Shown here: one piece after another, positions 59,667-64,000 of the stretch | Numbering within the stretch: position 1 is the stretch's first letter | How the letters are laid out: each line of letters opens with the position of its first letter | Assembly: GCA_013180625.2 (NCBI GenBank) | Contig: SNVD02013580.1 | Location: 620,001-684,000 of the forward strand | Direction: 5' to 3' | DNA length: 64,000 bases | Source of the DNA: Boswellia sacra | Lineage: Eukaryota; Streptophyta; Magnoliopsida; Sapindales; Burseraceae | Translations under genes and position numbers: made by a program | The notes under the pieces: model-generated | The model's input: the letters and a program-made list of their open reading frames with translations, nothing else | Told to the model about the DNA's origin: nothing | Databases searched by the model: none

Positions 59667-59722
59667 GCTGGGTACTAGCTGCCCTGGACCTGCCCCGCCC
59701 CATTGCCAACCCTAACTATATG

Positions 59723-60400
59723 TGTACAGCGGATGGACCGCAGCCAGTCCCTAAATTATGATTCCTAGAACTCCAACTGGAAGCAAAAAGGGTTTCGGTA
59801 CTTGAACCCACATGCTATATTGGTTAAAAGCACCTGAACCAAGTGTAGATCATAGCCATCATCGATCAAATTCTATTTTATTGGTCCACAAGGTCAACCA
59901 TTTATACCTAAAAACCACCATAATCAACCAATGCCACCACTATTCTACTATTTTCGGTTGTTTTTTTCTCTCTTTTTACCTTCTTTGCTTTTATATTTCT
60001 TTTTCTTTATGTTTAGAATTTATTTTTAGTTTGTCCATCCTATAAAATTTTAGGATGGACTTGGTTGTAAGTTAAAAGACAAAGAATTGAAGAATTGTGT
60101 AGTTTGTTGAACTAATGATGTTTGGTTATCCAAAGAAAAAGTGAAGAAATTTCAATTGAAGTGTTTTGCAGTTCATTGGAGGGTATAAAAGTAATTTTAT
60201 TTATAATAATCTATTTTAACAAAAGTTCATTAACAGCGGTTAATTTTTCTGAAAATCCTAAAAGGTCCTTACGGTTCGTTTCATCAAATTAAAGAGGATC
60301 AAATGATAATTATCCTTTTATCAAAAACTTCTTATCAATAATCAGATTTCTCTGATGTTTATTTCATTGCGAGGTTTTTATGTTATTGTCTGAATAACAG
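59723..60400. other. Intergenic
   Basis: No gene recognised. A plus-strand open stretch at 59812-60045 is Ser/Phe-rich and has no family features. Confidence 0.4.
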
Positions 60401-60459
60401 GATGAAGATCAAAGACTCATCTTGGCTCAACAAGCTATAACCGTACTTAATCCGCCAAG
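60401..60459 (+). other. Orphan splice-flanked exon candidate
   Basis: AATAACAG precedes and GGTACG follows a 59-nt open block reading DEDQRLILAQQAITVLNPPR. Its downstream flank contains a 26-bp direct duplication (TGTAGCTGGACTTATGTATT at about 60469 and 60518). No neighbouring exons were found, so it is probably a fragment of a lost gene. Confidence 0.35.
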
Positions 60460-60529
60460 GTACGTCTGTAGCTGGACTTATGTATTATTGTTTGTGGGTA
60501 TATTAATCCTCTTTATGTAGCTGGACTTA

Positions 60530-63480
60530 TGTATTATTGTTGGGTTGAAAAATTGAATTAATGAATAAAGAGAGCGAAAGCAAATCTAAATCATATATAA
60601 AAGTGAAAATCGTCGTGTCAACATCTCCTTAAAAACTTAAGTAGAGCTAAGATAAGGAGAGAAACATTAGCATTTTTAAGTCGGTTAAATTTGATATAAT
60701 TTAATAGTTTTGCAATATAACTATGATCTAATCCACTTGCACCAACCCCATAACTATGCTGTTAAATAACAACTATATTAAATCAATTTTCCAACCCCCT
60801 TAGGTTTGATAAATTACGATAAACCATTGAATATTTCAAAAATCATCACATAACTTTTTACAATCCTTCACTCCACCAAACCTCAATGTCAAATGTACAA
60901 GTACAACTATCACTACTAAGCAATCAATGAAGAATGTTTAGGGGGGTTTGAATTTTTTTTTTCTTTCCTTCTTTTTTGGTTTTGTTTTTAATTCATGGAA
61001 AAAGAAAACTTCGGCAATGTTTTGTAACTTATAAAGCTCCTCACACGTTATATACCTCTCAAACTTTAGGTTTTCTCTTATTTTCTCATATATCATGTAA
61101 TAATCTCTCTCTTTTACAAACAACAGATAATTTTTACTTTTAATGTTATTAATCAATTTAATTAATAACTTACATGTGTTAGATACTTCATAAGTTGGAT
61201 TGTCATATTTTTTTTATGTGATATTAGAGTTAAAGATAGTACTTGACTGTTTTACGAGATTTATCAGATCTTAAAATTGAATTTAGGTTTCACATTAAGC
61301 TTCTATACTTATAGAGAAAGTACTGTGAGTTGAGAATGTTATCTGAACTGAAGGGGAGGGTCGCTGTAGAGAAGGCCATGCCGTGCATTTACTTGACGTA
61401 CTTATATTGAATGTTAATGGATCTATTGAAGATTCAACAGATTGCACTCAAAGTTCAACCAACGTGTTCTTTGAGCTTTCGAAAGTTCTGATACAATTGA
61501 CACGGGTTTGTTGCAGCTAATTACCCAAAAAATCAACCTCTAATTATCATGGCTTGCTCTTTGCTAATTTATTCTCTGTTCATATTTGCAAAGTCTCCGT
61601 AATTTTTTTTCAATAATTGCGTGCACGATTAGTCTCGATCTTAATAGTCAATTTACCATTTTCATCTTTCACTGCTTTGAAACACAATAATTGGCATATT
61701 GTATGTAAATGCTATATTGCTAGCCCTTAATTTCACATGATCCACAACTATGCCTTAGCTAGGTTGGAATCATTGAATTCTAATGCTACCCTTAATATCT
61801 AGCAATGGCTAATTCCCTTGTCCTAATATAGGAGAATCGTCCGTGAAATTATTAAATCCTCAACTGCCCTTACAGCAGGAAATCAAATCCTAACATAAAT
61901 TATGAGATTCATGGTATAGAACATATAATTATTATTGAGATCTTATGCTACTTAAGAGTAAAATACTCTTCAAAAATTTATTTCAATTTTTCATATTGCA
62001 AATTAATTTGAAGATAACCTATTGAACTTATTGCAAAAAATTCATACATTATGCCATATCCAATAAGCATCGGCGTCCTGCATTAAATATTCGAACGGAC
62101 AAAGATACTACAGAGGGTTGTAGCCATTGTAGCCAAAATCTTTTATTATGATAAGAGGAACAGACCTATATCCAACTCTAAATATATACGAAGGCTAAAT
62201 AAACAGTTTAGTTTCGTTTAGACTTTTAATCACTCCAATAAGACTCCACAAAATGGGCACGCTTTTTGTGTATTTCTATGGTGTTCTTTCTACGTTTCTT
62301 CAACGAAAAAGCAAGCCATTTTCTCTAGTATATAACAGACAATCAAAACAAAATATGCATGTGCTTTTGTTTTAACATTTTCTATGATAAATACAACGCA
62401 TTTTCTCATAAAAAATCAAAGCCTCACTCGTACGCGTGCAGGAGAAAAAATTTACGTGACAGTACTACTCTATGGTACTGTTTGGTTCTTGGAAAAACTA
62501 TTCGAGAAATTGAAAAATTCAAACTTGATAATAATAAATAAACAATAACACGGGAATATATATATATATATATATAACATGGAAAAGCCAATCTTGAGCA
62601 GCTGGATTATCAGCTCCAATCCCAGTTAGTTAATCCATTAAAGCTATTAATTTGCTAAATTAATTAAATGGACTGATTAATCAATTGTCCAAGATTCACT
62701 GTTACACCGCATATTTTAATATTAAATTAATTTTCTTATTGATGACATAGGATTTAAATATACCTGAAAGTACCGTGTTGCCCTTTCCTCAGCAGATTTT
62801 AACAGTTGAAAGCTTACAGTTGGGGGGCCTTCTGAGAAATTTGTCTACTATTGCGTAGTTCACGGCTATTTGCCAAGTTTTGGCATCTTATGTGTTTAAT
62901 TCTTAAGATAGACTCACCCCATCTGAATGTAGACCTAGGTGAAGATACTAAAAATTGATCAACTCACTATTTATAACTAATTTTAATGTTAGAATCAAAA
63001 GAATTTAACATTGAAGAATGTGGGGTAATACTCGTCACATATTAAATCGTATATAAGTAATATTGAATGTAAAATATATGGCATAATTGAATATCGATAT
63101 CACAATAGATTTTTGTTATAGAATTAAAATCATAACCATATATCAAAACACTGTATATCTTACCTATTTTTCTAATTCTAGCAAACACATTGTTTGATGG
63201 TTTAAAATTTTATGGATTAATTGCAACAATGATAGTGAAAATAAAAGCATTTAATTTAAAAGCAATAACAGCACATTGAATATTCACTACTTCCAGGGTC
63301 AGTGCTGACAACTTAATTTCAATCAAGCCGTTATGTTGTCACTTCCAGAAATACTATACAGAATAAAGAAGTTAAACGATGTAATTTCAAGAGATACTCA
63401 GAGGAACCATAGCCAACAACTAGACTATTCTTCCATCAAATTGCTATAATAAAACTCTGAATGATCATCCTCACCAGATC
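60530..63480. other. AT-rich intergenic DNA
   Basis: No coding evidence. Contains poly-T/C tracts at 60950-60985 and a (TA)n run at 62556-62576. Scattered short open stretches are not protein-like. Confidence 0.5.
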
Positions 63481-63903
63481 TAAAGCATATTTATTTGGAC
63501 TTCTCTATCAGTTAAAATAGCTTTTTTAATGTCAAGAGTTCTTTTGAAATTTTTTTATGTCATTTGATTGGCAGCTGAAAAAAACTTATGGATAATTAAA
63601 AAAAACTATTTTACGTCTATTGAGAGAGATACAAAATTGAAGTTTTTAAGAAAAGCTATTTATAAGTTTTTTTAACGTTTTGAAATGTCAAAAACACTCT
63701 CGTTTAATTTTAAATATTTTACTTTATTATTTCTTTATAATAAAATTGTAGTTTACTAATTTAATTATAATAAATACTTTTATATTTATTTCATCAAACT
63801 ATCAATAACTTTTTTAATAAAAGTTTTATTTTTAGAAGTTCTAGTTCAAAATGATCTACTTCTATAAACTCTATTTGAAGAAGCCAAAACAAACACGCCT
63901 TTA
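63481..63903. mobile_element. Probable MITE with imperfect terminal inverted repeats
   Basis: The left end TAAAGCATATTTATTTGGAC and the right end read inward TAAAGGCGTGTTTGTTTTGG then CTTCT align with two gaps and a few mismatches. The interior is AT-rich and partly self-complementary (AGAAGTTCTAGTTC; CTTTTTAATG). The phrase GTTTGTTTTGGCTTCT is common at ends of plant hAT-type MITEs. I found no convincing target duplication, so boundaries are provisional. Confidence 0.5.
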
Positions 63904-64000
63904 CTCTACTTTGTAGGCACATCAATTCATTGGTAATAAGGTAAGATTCCTAAGCCAAAAACCAAGAACAGTAGTGTCCTAAGCACTTGCACCTTTGTGA

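Larger units (their letters stand above)
55461..59714 (+). mobile_element. hAT transposon, structurally complete (4254 bp), inactivated
   Basis: Left end TAAGGATGGCAAAATG and right end read inward TAGGGTTGGCAATGGG form short terminal inverted repeats. They are flanked by 8-bp duplications ACTGTATG (55453-55460) and ACTATATG (59715-59722), 7 of 8 identical. The left subterminal region has many TCGAC/GTCGA motifs (55950-56200), the right one a long hairpin. One transposase gene lies between. The 8-bp duplication and the transposase both support hAT, independently. Confidence 0.93.

Overview
This is nuclear DNA from a flowering plant, almost certainly a eudicot. It is AT-rich, with GT-AG introns, plant-type LTR retrotransposons, CACTA and hAT transposons, and broken plant genes: SKP1-like 21, NIPA Mg2+ transporter, UGT87-like glycosyltransferase, ADP/ATP carrier, an RPM1-like CNL and a TIR-NLR. 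TIR-NLRs are essentially absent from grasses, which argues against a monocot. I cannot name the species. The window is a transposon-dominated, gene-poor region. Only two coding structures look unbroken: the second gene of a CACTA transposon, and a small two-exon gene on the minus strand near 38.5-39.0 kb.

Layout. 1-18.5 kb: a CACTA (En/Spm) element whose 5' end lies left of the window. It has a broken TNP2 transposase gene (1189-4567) and then an open 12-exon gene (4711-8644) with a plant-transposase-like N-terminus and a C-terminal Ulp1/C48 protease whose catalytic residues are all present. Downstream on the same strand come intron-containing fragments of unrelated host genes: SKP1-like 21 (9538-12460), a conserved plant protein (12909-13904), an orphan exon and NIPA (16587-17255). 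A CACTA-type 3' end, built from a tandem array of about 63-bp hairpin units and ending in the TIR at 18544, closes the segment. This looks like multi-gene capture by a CACTA element, although a separate small CACTA at 17.7-18.5 kb cannot be excluded.

19.2-33.7 kb: a Ty1/copia element (Copia-1, 19633-25187, plus strand) with 370-bp LTRs and TSD AGATG sits inside an older LTR element. A second copia (Copia-2, 27291-32665, minus strand) has about 560-bp LTRs and TSD ATTTC. It lies between a UGT87-like and an ADP/ATP-carrier pseudogene. Both copias are disabled by in-frame stops, with no net frameshift in either. 33.7-49 kb: AT-rich DNA with a fold-back MITE, the small two-exon gene, a 3'-truncated relative of Copia-2 (Copia-3), a hAT MITE, a TIR-NLR remnant, a large inverted repeat, and a 265-282-bp tandem array invaded by a retroposed 3' end with an 11-bp TSD. 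49.7-51.5 kb: an RPM1-like CNL pseudogene. 55.46-59.71 kb: a structurally complete but mutated hAT element. The remainder is intergenic.

The most promising signals are the CACTA gene-capture structure with its preserved Ulp1 gene; the clustered RY (CATGCATG) sites in the Copia-1 U3 together with a CCACGTCAGC array in its leader; and the sharing of one AAAAGTYGTAAA motif between a MITE and a higher-order satellite 9 kb away.
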